Source of the DNA: an uncultured Eubacteriales bacterium
Lineage (GTDB): Bacteria; Bacillota; Clostridia; Oscillospirales; Oscillospiraceae
Reading direction: 5' to 3'
Length of the DNA: 17,999 nucleotides
Assembly: GCA_900552725.1 (NCBI GenBank)
Contig: USAT01000033.1
Location: 1-17,999, forward strand
Shown here: positions 1 through 9,006 of the stretch, in pieces
Position numbering within the stretch: position 1 is the stretch's first letter
Layout of the letters: every line of letters starts with the position of its first letter
Notes under the pieces: model-generated
What the model was told of the DNA's origin: nothing
Database searches by the model: none
Seen by the model: only the letters and a program-made list of their open reading frames with translations
Program-made: the position numbers and the translations under genes

Positions 1-30
1 TGGATGGCCGGGCGCTGGTGGGTATGAGGT

Positions 31-1575
31 TTATCCGATGCCGCAGACGATCTCATACAGCGCCTGCAGGTCGTATACGTCGATATGCTCATCGCCGTTG
101 ATATCGGCCCACTTCAGGAAGGTATCCTCGTCCAGCGAGGTATCCGATGCGGAGAACACACCCGTGGTCAGATAGGCGTACAATACCTGCACGTCCAGAA
201 TATCCACGCTGTCGTCACCATTCAGGTCATCGCTGACGGTTTCCAGCGACAGCACATATTCCGGCCCGCACCAGGCGATGCCGTAGCGGTAGGGGCCGGT
301 GATTCCCATTACTTCCGCTACCTTCTGATGGTTCTGTGCAAACCAGGTTCCCAGATATGTGGGATCCGCGTCATTCATGTAGAGATGGGCCGCGCCCTTG
401 TAATAATTGATCCAAATGGCAATAGTACTGGCCAGATCATTGTCACCGGCAAACACCTCTGTGCCATTGTAGCGGTGGTAGAACCATCTGAGCTCGTTGC
501 ACTGGGGCAGCGTCACGTTGTAGGGGTAGGGGTCAAGCACATGATCCCGCGTCAGCAGATCTGTATCCAGATTGAAATAGGCGTGGTACGGCGCGTATTC
601 GTCATCGGAATCATCCCATGTGGGATCCACATAGTACCACACGCCGCTGATTTTTGCGATATTCCAGGCGTGACCGACAGGCTTGCCAGCCTTATCCACT
701 CCGGCGGTGCCTACCACATAGTAGCTTTCGATCCCATTCCGCATCAGCAGATACTGGAACGCGAAGGCGTAACCGGCGCAGACGGCCTTTCCCTCCACGA
801 TGGCGGTATAGGCGTTCTGCTCGTTGAGATAGGCATCGTCATAGGTAACATGCGCCAGCAGCCGGTCATGCAGATAGAGCTCCTTATCGTAGTCCCCGCC
901 GCTGGGATACTTGCCGCCGTAAATCAGCTCACTCGCAGCGTCAAGGAATTTCGTCTGATTCTGCGCCAGAAGGGCAGACTTGCCGTCAAGCGTCTCGCCC
1001 GATTCCAGCTGCTCCAGCTGTGCGACGCTAAAGGCGTGCTCGTTGTACACAAAGCCGACGCCGTCGCAGACCTCGGCGCCCTCATAGGGCATGGTGTACA
1101 CAGGCCGCGCCCAGAAGATCTCCGGCCAGTCGGCGTAAAACGCCTGGGTCACCAGCTCGGCCTCCTCAGTGCTGATGGTGGCTTTGTCTATCAGGTAATA
1201 GGCATCGGTCAAATAATTGGAAGCGATCCAAAGCAGCTGGGCATAAACCTGAAGCAGCGTATCACCCCCCATACTTTGCAATGTGCTGTAACCGTAACGG
1301 GGCAGATATTCATTGATCTCCAAGAAGTACGAGTCGATATCCGGCTCCTCGTCCTCCGCAAACAGAGCAATATCGCTCTGTTCGTCAGCCGGGAACGGCT
1401 GAAGCATGGTACCCTCCGGCAGCGCTTCCCGGTGCGTTTCCCCTGTGACCGCGTCATACCAGGCACGATACCGCGTGCCCTCCGTCTCCCCCGTCGCCCA
1501 GGCCTGCACCGGCAGCAGCGTCAGGGCCATCACCACCGCGCACAGCAGCGCGGTCAGTCTTTTTCTCTTTCCCAT
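31..1575 (-). CDS. Secreted transglutaminase-like protein with C-terminal dockerin repeats
   Basis: Predicted exported protein of 514 aa. I start it at 1575 because an AGGAG Shine-Dalgarno lies 7 bases upstream and a signal peptide follows at once (residues 1-27: basic MGKRKR, hydrophobic core, AWA cleavage site). The frame stays open upstream to 1719, but that part covers the promoter. The transglutaminase-like core has the papain-type triad: Cys266 in AVCAGYA, His302 in GHAWN and Asp317 in VDPTWDD. Two calcium-loop segments at the C-terminus (about 450-469, DLNGDDSVD..., and 491-510, DINGDEHID...) form a type I dockerin-like pair, which in known systems docks onto cohesin modules. It probably acts outside the cell or on the surface, either as a protease-like or crosslinking enzyme or as a peptide-binding fold; the substrate cannot be read from the sequence. 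It is divergent from addB and unrelated to its neighbours in function. Confidence 0.85.
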   Translation of the reverse strand: MGKRKRLTALLCAVVMALTLLPVQAWATGETEGTRYRAWYDAVTGETHREALPEGTMLQPFPADEQSDIALFAEDEEPDIDSYFLEINEYLPRYGYSTLQSMGGDTLLQVYAQLLWIASNYLTDAYYLIDKATISTEEAELVTQAFYADWPEIFWARPVYTMPYEGAEVCDGVGFVYNEHAFSVAQLEQLESGETLDGKSALLAQNQTKFLDAASELIYGGKYPSGGDYDKELYLHDRLLAHVTYDDAYLNEQNAYTAIVEGKAVCAGYAFAFQYLLMRNGIESYYVVGTAGVDKAGKPVGHAWNIAKISGVWYYVDPTWDDSDDEYAPYHAYFNLDTDLLTRDHVLDPYPYNVTLPQCNELRWFYHRYNGTEVFAGDNDLASTIAIWINYYKGAAHLYMNDADPTYLGTWFAQNHQKVAEVMGITGPYRYGIAWCGPEYVLSLETVSDDLNGDDSVDILDVQVLYAYLTTGVFSASDTSLDEDTFLKWADINGDEHIDVYDLQALYEIVCGIG

Positions 1576-1615
1576 AGGCGTTCTCCTTTTCCTCTGTCGA
1601 AAATTCGATACCACT

Positions 1616-1644
1616 ATTCTACCAGCATACCCGCCGTTTGGCAA
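1616..1644 (-). promoter_or_regulatory. SigA-type promoter of the dockerin/transglutaminase gene
   Basis: On the minus strand, -35 TTGCCA (1639-1644, 5/6 to consensus), a 17-bp spacer, and -10 TAGAAT (1616-1621, 5/6) preceded by TGG, giving an extended -10. Predicted transcription starts near 1609, about 35 bases before the chosen start codon at 1575. This supports that start over the longer open frame. The nine bases TTGCCAAAC at the -35 recur at the efp promoter. Confidence 0.7.
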
Positions 1645-1681
1645 CCGTAATATCGTCTGTTTTTTATTTTCCCGCCGCCGC

Positions 1682-1710
1682 TTTCCATTTGCGGAGAAAT
1701 ACGGTATAAT
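1682..1710 (+). promoter_or_regulatory. SigA-type promoter of addBA
   Basis: -35 TTTCCA (1682-1687, 4/6), a 17-bp spacer, and a perfect -10 TATAAT (1705-1710). It sits about 40 bp upstream of addB and is back-to-back with the minus-strand promoter at 1616-1644. The two -35 boxes are about 40 bp apart, so a single bound regulator could affect both. Confidence 0.65.
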
Positions 1711-1749
1711 GGTAGGCAAAGACTATCCCAACGAGAGGAGGACGCGCCT

Positions 1750-4700
1750 ATGCTGTCCATCTGGATCGGCCGCGCGGGAAGCGGCAAATCCGCCCAGGTG
1801 CTGGAGACCATCGACCGGGAACGGGCCAGCCGCCCCCAGATATTGCTGGTGCCGGAGCAAACGTCCCACGAGGCAGAGCTGGATCTGTGCCGCGCCTGCG
1901 GCCCCACCGCCAGCCGCAATGCCGAGGTGCTGACCTTCCAGAGCCTGGCCACCCGCGTACTGGGCGAGACCGGCGGCCTGGCCGCCGTCACGCTGGACAA
2001 CGGCGGCAAGCTGCTGACCATGCGCCGCTGTTTACAGGAGCTGCACACCCAGTTGAAGGTGTTCGGCCGCCCCTCCCAGCGCTCGGCCTTTCTCCACCAG
2101 CTCACCACCCTGGCCGACGAATTCTACGCCTATCAGATCGCGCCGGAGACGCTGTACCGCCATGTGGCGGACATGGAGGGTGCCATGGGCGACAAGCTGC
2201 GGGACGTGGCGCTGATCTTCGCCGCCTATGACGCCCGGCTGCGCACCGGCGGCACCGACATGCGCTCCCGCGTGCAGAAGCTCTGCGACAGCCTGCCCCA
2301 GTCCGGCTATCTGGACGGCAAGGACCTGTATCTGGACGGCTTCTCCTTCTTCAACAAGCAGGAGGAGAGCGTGCTGTCCCACGCCCTGGGCCGCTGCCAC
2401 AGCGTCACCGTCACCCTGCTGGGCGACCGGACGGGCCATCAGTTCCAGAACGCCGCCGCCCAGAAGGAGCGGCTGGTGCGCATGGCCCGCCAGGCGGGGG
2501 TGGAGTGCCGCCTCACCTATCTCTCCCGCCGGGACGACAGCCCCCTGGGCCATCTGGAGCGCCACTTCTTCGGCGGCAACGCCCCCTGGAAGGAGGACAC
2601 CGACGCCGTGGCCCTCTATCAGGCGGCCACCGCCTATACGGAGGTGGAGTACGTCTCCGCCAAAATTCGACAGCTTGCCCGGCAGGGCTATCGCTACCGG
2701 AACATGGCCGTGGCCAGCCGCACGCTGGACAGCTACGGGCCGCTGCTGGAGTCCATCTTCCGGCGGGACGGCATCCCCGCCTACATCAGCCGCCGCAGCG
2801 ACATTCTGGAAAAGCCCGTGATGACGCTGCTGCTGTCCGCCGTGGACGCCGTCACCGGCGGCTTCGAGTATGAGGATATGTTCCGCTATCTGAAAACCGG
2901 CATGACCGGCGTCACGGAGGCGGAGTGCGACCTGCTGGAAAACTACGTCATCCGCTGGGACATCCGGGGCAGCATGTGGCTGCGGGACACCCCCTGGACG
3001 CTGAACCCCGACGGCTACGGCATGGACATGACCGACGAGCGCGCCGCCCGATTGGCGGAGATCAACCGCATCCGGGAGAAGGTACGCGGGCCCCTCTCGG
3101 CGCTGGCCCAGGGGTTGAAGCAGCGGCCCGCCGCCCGGGACAAGGCCCGGACGCTCTATCAGTTCGCGGCGGACGCCGGTGTGCCGGAGGCGCTGCGGGA
3201 CAAGGCCGACCGGCTCCTGGCCGAGGGCCAGGTGCAGTTGGCAGAGGAATACGCCCAGCTGTGGCAGATCTTCTGCGATGTGCTGGATCAGTTCGTGGAG
3301 ATTCTGGGGGACGCCGAGCTGGACGGCGAGGAGTTCGCCCGGCTGCTGCGCCTGGTGCTGACCCAGTACAGCGCGGGCACCATCCCCGCCACGCTGGATC
3401 AGGTAAAGGTCAGCGAGATCACCCGCAACGACCGCCACCGGGTGCGGGTGCTGTTCCTGCTGGGCGCCAACGACCACCTGCTGCCCCAGATCGACCGGGA
3501 CGGCGGCGTGCTGGACAGCGACGACCGCCAGGCGCTCCAACAACGGGACATTCCCCTGTCCGACGCCACCTTTGACACCCTGGACAACGAATTGCAGAAC
3601 ATCTACGCCTGCCTGGCCCAGCCCACGGAGCAGCTCCACGTCTCCTGGCCCGTCACCGACGTGACCGGCGCGGAGCTGCGGCCCTCCTTCGTGGTGGAGC
3701 GGCTGACCCGGCTGTTCCCCCAGTCGAAAATTCGGCGGGAGGACGGGGCCTATCGCCTGACCCTGCCCGCCGCGGCACTGTGCGCCGCAGGCGAGAACGA
3801 GGCCCTGTGGCGCTATTTCGCCCAGAGTCCCCGGTACGCCCCGGCGCTCTCCGCCATGGAGCGGGCGCGGCACATGACGCGGGGCCGCCTGTCCCCCGAG
3901 GCGGTACGCTCCCTGTACGGCCACTCCATCGCCATGTCCGCCAGCCGCATCGACCGGGTGAAGTCCTGCCATTTCGGCTACTTCATGGAGTACGGCCTGC
4001 TGGCCAAGGAGCGAAAAAAGGCCGGATTCGAGGCCCCGGAGGTGGGCACCTTCCTGCACTATCTGCTGGAGAACGTGAACCGTGACGTGAAGGCCCTGGG
4101 GGGCTACGGCCAGGTGTCCGACGACGCGCTGCGGCGGATGACGAAGGACTACGTCTCCCGCTACGCCGCGGAGCGCATCGACGACTTCGCCCACAAGTCC
4201 GCCCGCTTCCGCTATCTCTTCACCCGATTGCGGGAGACGGCATATACCATTATATTGAACATCGCCCGGGAGATGCGCCAGTCGGACTTCACCCCGGTGT
4301 CCTTCGAGTTGAGCTTCGGCGGACGGCAGGGTGACCTGCCCGCCATCACCATCCAGGAGGACGGCGCGCGGCTGTCCGTGTCCGGCAAGGTGGACCGGGT
4401 GGACGGCTGGCTCCACGACGGGAAGCTCTATCTCCGGGTGGTGGACTACAAGACCGGCAAAAAGAGCTTCGACCTGACCGATATCCGCTACGGTCTGGGC
4501 ATCCAGATGCTGCTGTACCTCTTTACCCTGGAGCGGGAGGGCCAGTCCTTCTTCGGCCATCCCATCGTGCCCTGCGGCGTGCTGTACCAGCCCGCCCGGG
4601 ACGTGATCCTGCGGCAGGACCGGAGCATCAGCGACGAAAAGCTGAAGGCCGCCCTGCAGAGTGAGCTGCGCCGCACCGGACTGGTGCTGAACGATCCCCA

Positions 4701-5058
4701 GGTGCTGCGTGCCATGGAGCACAGCGCCCTGGACAGCCCCTGCTATCTGCCCATCGGCGTGAAAAAGGACGGCAGCCTCTCCGGCAGCGTGGCCACGGCG
4801 GCCCAACTGGGCCATCTGGGCCGGTATGTGGACAAGCTGCTGCACCAGATCACCGGCGAGATTGCCCACGGCAACATCGACGCCGACCCCTATGCCCGGG
4901 GCCCGCAGGACAGCGCCTGCACCTACTGTCCCTTTGCCGCCGCCTGCTGCTTTGACGAGGCGCGGGACAAGCGCCGTCCCCTGCGCAAGACCGACAGCGA
5001 GGAATTCTGGGCCCTGATGGAGAAAACCGGAGAGGAGGATCGCCATGGCGAAAATTGA
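1750..5058 (+). CDS. addB: ATP-dependent helicase/deoxyribonuclease subunit B (AddB)
   Basis: Second subunit of the AddAB helicase-nuclease, the Firmicutes counterpart of RecBCD. It resects double-strand breaks to a recombination hotspot and makes ends for RecA. The protein is 1102 aa, close to the usual length for the family. A Walker A motif GRAGSGKS lies at residues 7-14. The C-terminal RecB-type nuclease shows His770 (GTFLHYLL), Asp882 (GKVDRVD) and Asp899/Lys901 (VVDYKTGK). The four cysteines expected to hold the 4Fe-4S cluster around the nuclease are present: Cys740, then Cys1057, Cys1060 and Cys1066 (CxxCx5C). An AGAGGAG Shine-Dalgarno precedes the ATG. It overlaps addA by 14 bp, so the two are probably translationally coupled. 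Confidence 0.95.
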   Translation: MLSIWIGRAGSGKSAQVLETIDRERASRPQILLVPEQTSHEAELDLCRACGPTASRNAEVLTFQSLATRVLGETGGLAAVTLDNGGKLLTMRRCLQELHTQLKVFGRPSQRSAFLHQLTTLADEFYAYQIAPETLYRHVADMEGAMGDKLRDVALIFAAYDARLRTGGTDMRSRVQKLCDSLPQSGYLDGKDLYLDGFSFFNKQEESVLSHALGRCHSVTVTLLGDRTGHQFQNAAAQKERLVRMARQAGVECRLTYLSRRDDSPLGHLERHFFGGNAPWKEDTDAVALYQAATAYTEVEYVSAKIRQLARQGYRYRNMAVASRTLDSYGPLLESIFRRDGIPAYISRRSDILEKPVMTLLLSAVDAVTGGFEYEDMFRYLKTGMTGVTEAECDLLENYVIRWDIRGSMWLRDTPWTLNPDGYGMDMTDERAARLAEINRIREKVRGPLSALAQGLKQRPAARDKARTLYQFAADAGVPEALRDKADRLLAEGQVQLAEEYAQLWQIFCDVLDQFVEILGDAELDGEEFARLLRLVLTQYSAGTIPATLDQVKVSEITRNDRHRVRVLFLLGANDHLLPQIDRDGGVLDSDDRQALQQRDIPLSDATFDTLDNELQNIYACLAQPTEQLHVSWPVTDVTGAELRPSFVVERLTRLFPQSKIRREDGAYRLTLPAAALCAAGENEALWRYFAQSPRYAPALSAMERARHMTRGRLSPEAVRSLYGHSIAMSASRIDRVKSCHFGYFMEYGLLAKERKKAGFEAPEVGTFLHYLLENVNRDVKALGGYGQVSDDALRRMTKDYVSRYAAERIDDFAHKSARFRYLFTRLRETAYTIILNIAREMRQSDFTPVSFELSFGGRQGDLPAITIQEDGARLSVSGKVDRVDGWLHDGKLYLRVVDYKTGKKSFDLTDIRYGLGIQMLLYLFTLEREGQSFFGHPIVPCGVLYQPARDVILRQDRSISDEKLKAALQSELRRTGLVLNDPQVLRAMEHSALDSPCYLPIGVKKDGSLSGSVATAAQLGHLGRYVDKLLHQITGEIAHGNIDADPYARGPQDSACTYCPFAAACCFDEARDKRRPLRKTDSEEFWALMEKTGEEDRHGEN

Positions 5059-8000
5059 ACTGACCCCCGACCAGCGCAAGGCCGTGGAGGATCGGGGCGG
5101 CAGCCTGCTGGTGTCCGCCGCCGCCGGCTCCGGCAAGACCAAGGTGCTGGTGGAGCGGCTGTTCCGCTACATTCTGGAGGAGCAGTGCGCCGTGGATGAC
5201 TTCCTCATCATCACCTATACCAAGGCCGCCGCGGCGGAGCTGCGGGGCAAGATCGCCGCGGAGCTTTCCAGGCGTGTGGCGGAGCAGCCGGACAACGCCC
5301 ACCTCCGCCGCCAGCTCTTCCGGGTCTATCAGGCGGACATCAAGACGGTGGACGCCTTCTGCGCCGCCCTGCTGCGGGAGAATGTATACCGCCTGCCGCC
5401 CATTGACGGCCACGCCCTGACCCCGGATTTCCGGGTGCTGGACGAGCAGGAGGCCGACATGGTGAAGCAGCGGGTGCTGGAGCGCGCCCTGGAGGATTTC
5501 TACGCCGGGATGGACCAGCGCCGCCGCCAACTGGCGGAGACGCTGGGTGCTGGCCGGGACGACCGTGCGCTGGAGACGCTGGTGCTGGAGCTGCACCGCA
5601 AGCTCCAGAGCCACCCCTATCCCCTGCAATGGCTGGAGCAGGTGCGCCGGGACTGGGAAAGCCCGCCGGACGACCTGGGCCAGTCCCCCTATGGCCAGGT
5701 CATCATGGCCGACGCCGCCGCCAAGGCGGATTTCTGGGCCGGACTGCTGGAGCAGGAGACCGACGCCATCACCGACGAGGCGGTGGCCGCCGCCTACGCC
5801 GACCGCCTGACGGAGACGGCGACGCAGCTTCGCGCCCTATCCGCCGCCCGGGGGGACTGGGAGGCCATGGCGGCCATCCATCCCGCCTTCCGCCGCATGG
5901 GCGCCGTCAAGGGCGAGAACGCCGAAAAGGAGCACCTTCAGGCCGTGGTGAAGCGGTGCAAGGACGCGCTGAAAAAGCTGTCCGCCCCCTTCGACACCGC
6001 CCAGGCGGAGCATCTGGAAGATCTGGCGGCCATGGCCCCGGCCATGCTGGCCCTGGCGGATCTGACCGCCGACTTCACCCGCCGCTATCAATCGGAGAAG
6101 GCCCGCCGCAACGCCATGGACTTCTCCGACCAGGAGCACTACGCCATCGAGCTGCTGCTGACCGACGACGGCCAGCCCACCGACCTGGCCCGTCAGGTGG
6201 CGGGCCGGTACCGAGAGATCATGGTGGACGAGTATCAGGACGCCAACGATGTCCAGAACTGCATCTTCACCGCCGTCTCCCGCCAGGAGCAGAATCTCTT
6301 CACCGTGGGCGACGTGAAGCAGAGCATCTACCGCTTCCGCCTGGCCGACCCCACCATCTTCCTGCGGAAATATAACGCCTACGTCAGCGCCGACGACGCG
6401 GAGGAGGGCCAGCCCCGCAAGGTGCTGCTCTCGCAGAATTTCCGCTCCCGCCCCAGCGTGCTGGACGGCTGCAACGCCGTGTTCCGCAGCATCATGTCCC
6501 GCCGGATGGGCGAGATCGACTACGGCCCGGCGGAGCAGCTGAACTTCGGTGCCACATACTACCCGCCCCGGGGCGACACGGCGGCGGAGTTCCATCTCAT
6601 CGACGTGGCGGACACCGAGGACGAACACTTCGACCGCACGGCGGTGGAGGCCCGCTTCGTGGCCGGCCGCATCCGCCGCATGCTGGACGAGGGCTACGCC
6701 GTTTCCGATGGCGACGGCCTGCGCCCCTGTACGCCGGAGGACTTCGTAATATTGATGCGCTCCCCCCGCAGCCGCCTGAAGGCCTTCACGGCGGCGCTGG
6801 CGGAGAAGAACATCCCCTGCGCCGCCGACGAGAGCAGCGACTTCTTCGCCGCGGTGGAGATCGCCGTGGTGTGGTCGCTCTTACAGGTCATCGACAACCC
6901 CCGTCAGGACGTGCCCCTGATTTCGGTGCTGCGCTCGCCCCTGTTCGGCTTCTCGCCGGATCACCTGGCGGCCATCCGGGCCCTGCAAAAGGACGGCGAC
7001 TACTACGACGCCCTGCTGCTGGACGAGGGCGAGGACACCCAGGACTTCCTGCGCACGCTGGACAGCCTCCGGGCCGCCGCCCGGGACGAGACGGTGGACG
7101 ACCTTCTGTGGCACATCTACGATGCGTGCCGCTGTCTGGCGGTGTTCGGCGCCATGCCGGGCGGCCGGGCCCGGCGGGACAATCTGGTGGCCTTCTACAC
7201 CTACGCCCGGCAGCTCTCCGCCGCCGGGAAGAAGAGCCTCTTCGACTTTGTGTCCCACCTGCGGACGCTCCTGGAAAACGGAGACGCGCCGGATCTCTCC
7301 ACCCGCCAGAGCGCGGGCGGCGTCCGCATCATGTCCATCCACAAGTCCAAGGGACTGGAGTTCCCCATCGTGTTCCTGTGCGACCTCAGCAAGCGATTTG
7401 ACCCCCGGGATGTGCAGGAGCCGGTGCTGGTGCACCCAGAGCTGGGTCTGGGCACCGATCGGGTGGATTGGGAGCGCCGCATCCGCTACGACACCGTCAG
7501 CAAGACGGCGGTGGCCCTGCAGCTCCAGCGGGAGAGCAAGTCCGAGGAGATGCGCATCCTCTATGTGGCCATGACCCGGCCCCAGGAGAAGCTGATCGCC
7601 GTGGACTGCCTGCGCAACGGCCGCAAGCGGGTGGCCGATCTGGCGGCCATTGCCGGTGTGCCCACGCCGCCGGAGGCGGTGGCCTCCGGCCGGTGCCTGG
7701 GGGACTGGCTGCTGCTGCCCCTGCTGTGTACCGCCCCCGGCGCGAAGCTGTGCCAATGGGCGGGCGCGCCCGCCCCCGCCCTGACGGCGGAGGACGGCGG
7801 CTGGCAGGTATATCTGTGGGAGAATCCCACCGCCGATGCGTCCGCGCCCGTCGGTGACGGCGTGGTGCTGCCGGACAGCGCGTCGACCCCGCCCTTTGAC
7901 AGCGCGCCCCTGGAGTGGGCCTACGGCCACACCCGGGCCGCCGTCACCCCCGGCAAGGTAACGGCCACCCAGCTGAAGGGCCGCGCCATCGACGAGGAGA

Positions 8001-8584
8001 TCGCCCAGGGCGCGCCCACTCGCCGCCGTGCCGTGCTGTTCGAAAAGCCGAAATTCCTGCGGGAATCCACCGCCCTGACGGCGGCGGAGCGCGGCACCGC
8101 CGTCCACGCGGTGATGCAGTACATCAGCTTCCGCACGCCGCCCACGGCGGAGGCGGTGGCCCATGAGGTGGAGGCCCTGGCCCAGCGGCGATTGCTGACG
8201 AGCCAGCAGGCCGCCGCGGTGGACTGCGCCATGGTGGCCCGGTTCCTGGCCTCCCCCCTGGCGGAGCGTATCCGCCGGGCGGGCCATGTCTGGCGGGAGT
8301 ACCGCTTCACTCTGCTGACCGACGCCGCCCTCTATGACCCGCAGGTGGCCGGCGAGGAGCTGATGCTCCAGGGCGTGGTGGACTGCGCCTTCGAGACGCC
8401 GGAGGGCCTTGTGGTGGTGGACTTCAAGACCGACCGCGTCACGGCAGAGCAGCAGGCCCAGCGGGCTGAGGGCTACCGTCCCCAGTTGGAGGCGTATGCC
8501 CTGGCGCTGGGGCAGGTGCTGGAAAAAGAGGTGTCGGAAAAGCTCCTGTACTTCTTCCACACAAATTCCACGGTGAAATTGTAA
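5045..8584 (+). CDS. addA: ATP-dependent helicase/nuclease subunit A (AddA)
   Basis: UvrD-type 3'-5' helicase fused to a RecB-family nuclease; the motor subunit of AddAB. 1179 aa. Helicase motifs in order: Q-motif TPDQ (7-10), Walker A AAAGSGKT (25-32), Walker B VDEYQD (394-399), motif III GDVKQSIYRFR (422-432), motif V SIHKSKGLEF (764-773) and motif VI VAMTRP (841-846). The nuclease lies at about 1010-1179, with His1021 (AVHAVMQY), Asp1113 (GVVDCAF) and Asp1126/Lys1128 (VVVDFKTD), so the active site appears complete. The ATG is inside the addB end, with AGGAGG 6 bases upstream. No intrinsic terminator follows; the next promoter begins within 10 bp of the stop codon. Confidence 0.96.
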   Translation: MAKIELTPDQRKAVEDRGGSLLVSAAAGSGKTKVLVERLFRYILEEQCAVDDFLIITYTKAAAAELRGKIAAELSRRVAEQPDNAHLRRQLFRVYQADIKTVDAFCAALLRENVYRLPPIDGHALTPDFRVLDEQEADMVKQRVLERALEDFYAGMDQRRRQLAETLGAGRDDRALETLVLELHRKLQSHPYPLQWLEQVRRDWESPPDDLGQSPYGQVIMADAAAKADFWAGLLEQETDAITDEAVAAAYADRLTETATQLRALSAARGDWEAMAAIHPAFRRMGAVKGENAEKEHLQAVVKRCKDALKKLSAPFDTAQAEHLEDLAAMAPAMLALADLTADFTRRYQSEKARRNAMDFSDQEHYAIELLLTDDGQPTDLARQVAGRYREIMVDEYQDANDVQNCIFTAVSRQEQNLFTVGDVKQSIYRFRLADPTIFLRKYNAYVSADDAEEGQPRKVLLSQNFRSRPSVLDGCNAVFRSIMSRRMGEIDYGPAEQLNFGATYYPPRGDTAAEFHLIDVADTEDEHFDRTAVEARFVAGRIRRMLDEGYAVSDGDGLRPCTPEDFVILMRSPRSRLKAFTAALAEKNIPCAADESSDFFAAVEIAVVWSLLQVIDNPRQDVPLISVLRSPLFGFSPDHLAAIRALQKDGDYYDALLLDEGEDTQDFLRTLDSLRAAARDETVDDLLWHIYDACRCLAVFGAMPGGRARRDNLVAFYTYARQLSAAGKKSLFDFVSHLRTLLENGDAPDLSTRQSAGGVRIMSIHKSKGLEFPIVFLCDLSKRFDPRDVQEPVLVHPELGLGTDRVDWERRIRYDTVSKTAVALQLQRESKSEEMRILYVAMTRPQEKLIAVDCLRNGRKRVADLAAIAGVPTPPEAVASGRCLGDWLLLPLLCTAPGAKLCQWAGAPAPALTAEDGGWQVYLWENPTADASAPVGDGVVLPDSASTPPFDSAPLEWAYGHTRAAVTPGKVTATQLKGRAIDEEIAQGAPTRRRAVLFEKPKFLRESTALTAAERGTAVHAVMQYISFRTPPTAEAVAHEVEALAQRRLLTSQQAAAVDCAMVARFLASPLAERIRRAGHVWREYRFTLLTDAALYDPQVAGEELMLQGVVDCAFETPEGLVVVDFKTDRVTAEQQAQRAEGYRPQLEAYALALGQVLEKEVSEKLLYFFHTNSTVKL

Positions 8585-8593
8585 AAAAAGTGC

Positions 8594-8622
8594 TTGCAAT
8601 CTGCCGCAAGGTGTGGTATTAT
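8594..8622 (+). promoter_or_regulatory. Promoter of rpmE
   Basis: -35 TTGCAA (8594-8599), a 17-bp spacer, and -10 TATTAT (8617-8622, 5/6) with the extended -10 TGG in front. Predicted start is near 8629, giving an untranslated leader of about 55 bases before rpmE. Confidence 0.7.
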
Positions 8623-8684
8623 CACAGTTGCGTTTATGGGTAAAACCGAACGACAAGTGTACCGGAAAGGGGTGAACCAGAGCA

Positions 8685-8888
8685 ATGAAGGAAGGAATCC
8701 ATCCCAATTATCAGCAGACTACTATCAAATGCGCCTGCGGTAATGTGATTGAGACAGGTTCTACGAAGAAGGATATTCGCGTGGAAGTCTGCTCTAAGTG
8801 TCACCCGTTCTTCACCGGCAAGCAGAAGCTTGTCGATACCGGCGGACGCGTTGCCAAGTTCAACAAGCGTTTCGGCCTGGAGGGCTAA
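8685..8888 (+). CDS. rpmE: 50S ribosomal protein L31, zinc-binding form
   Basis: Ribosomal protein L31 of the large subunit, which helps form the bridge to the 30S head. 67 aa, normal length. It begins MKEGIHPNYQQTTIKCACGN, which is characteristic of the family. The zinc ligands of the cysteine-containing (C+) type are present: Cys16 and Cys18 (CxC), and Cys36 and Cys39 (CxxC). In many bacteria this zinc form is exchanged for a cysteine-free paralogue under zinc limitation; no Zur site is evident here. A GGGGTGA Shine-Dalgarno lies upstream of the ATG. It is a single-gene unit with its own promoter and terminator. Confidence 0.97.
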   Translation: MKEGIHPNYQQTTIKCACGNVIETGSTKKDIRVEVCSKCHPFFTGKQKLVDTGGRVAKFNKRFGLEG

Positions 8889-8900
8889 AAAGGCACATAA

Positions 8901-8933
8901 AAGACCTGCATCCGACGGATGCAGGTCTTTTTT
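8901..8933 (+). terminator. Intrinsic terminator of rpmE
   Basis: Perfect 13-bp stem: AAGACCTGCATCC (8901-8913) pairs with 8917-8929 across a 3-base loop, followed directly by a run of T to 8933. It begins 12 bases after the rpmE stop codon. The A-rich left flank lets it work partly on the other strand too. Confidence 0.92.
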
Positions 8934-8942
8934 CCTGTCGAA

Positions 8943-8971
8943 TTGACACCGTGGCCGGGATGTGGTACCAT
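8943..8971 (+). promoter_or_regulatory. Promoter of the membrane protein gene at 9007
   Basis: Perfect -35 TTGACA (8943-8948), a 17-bp spacer, and -10 TACCAT (8966-8971, 4/6) with the extended -10 TGG at 8963-8965. It starts only about 10 bp after the rpmE terminator. Predicted start near 8978, about 30 bases before the ATG. Confidence 0.7.
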
Positions 8972-9006
8972 TTCCCGAGAAATCAGCGGGATAAGGGGAG
9001 AATCAA

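Noticed and set aside
85..1650. Open frame of 521 codons on the plus strand opposite the transglutaminase gene
   Set aside because: The minus-strand gene has a signal peptide, catalytic triad, dockerin repeats, ribosome site and promoter; the plus frame has none of these.
1576..1719. N-terminal extension of the dockerin protein upstream of 1575
   Set aside because: It would run through the predicted promoter at 1616-1644, has no ribosome site, and would bury the signal peptide.
2032..5142. Very long open frame on the minus strand opposite addB, and similar ones opposite addA (6881-8707), rsmH/ftsL (14682-16538) and 11046-12476
   Set aside because: Their translations are low-complexity, rich in His, Gln, Gly, Val and Leu, match no family, and lie opposite clear genes with conserved motifs. 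They result from strong third-position GC bias.
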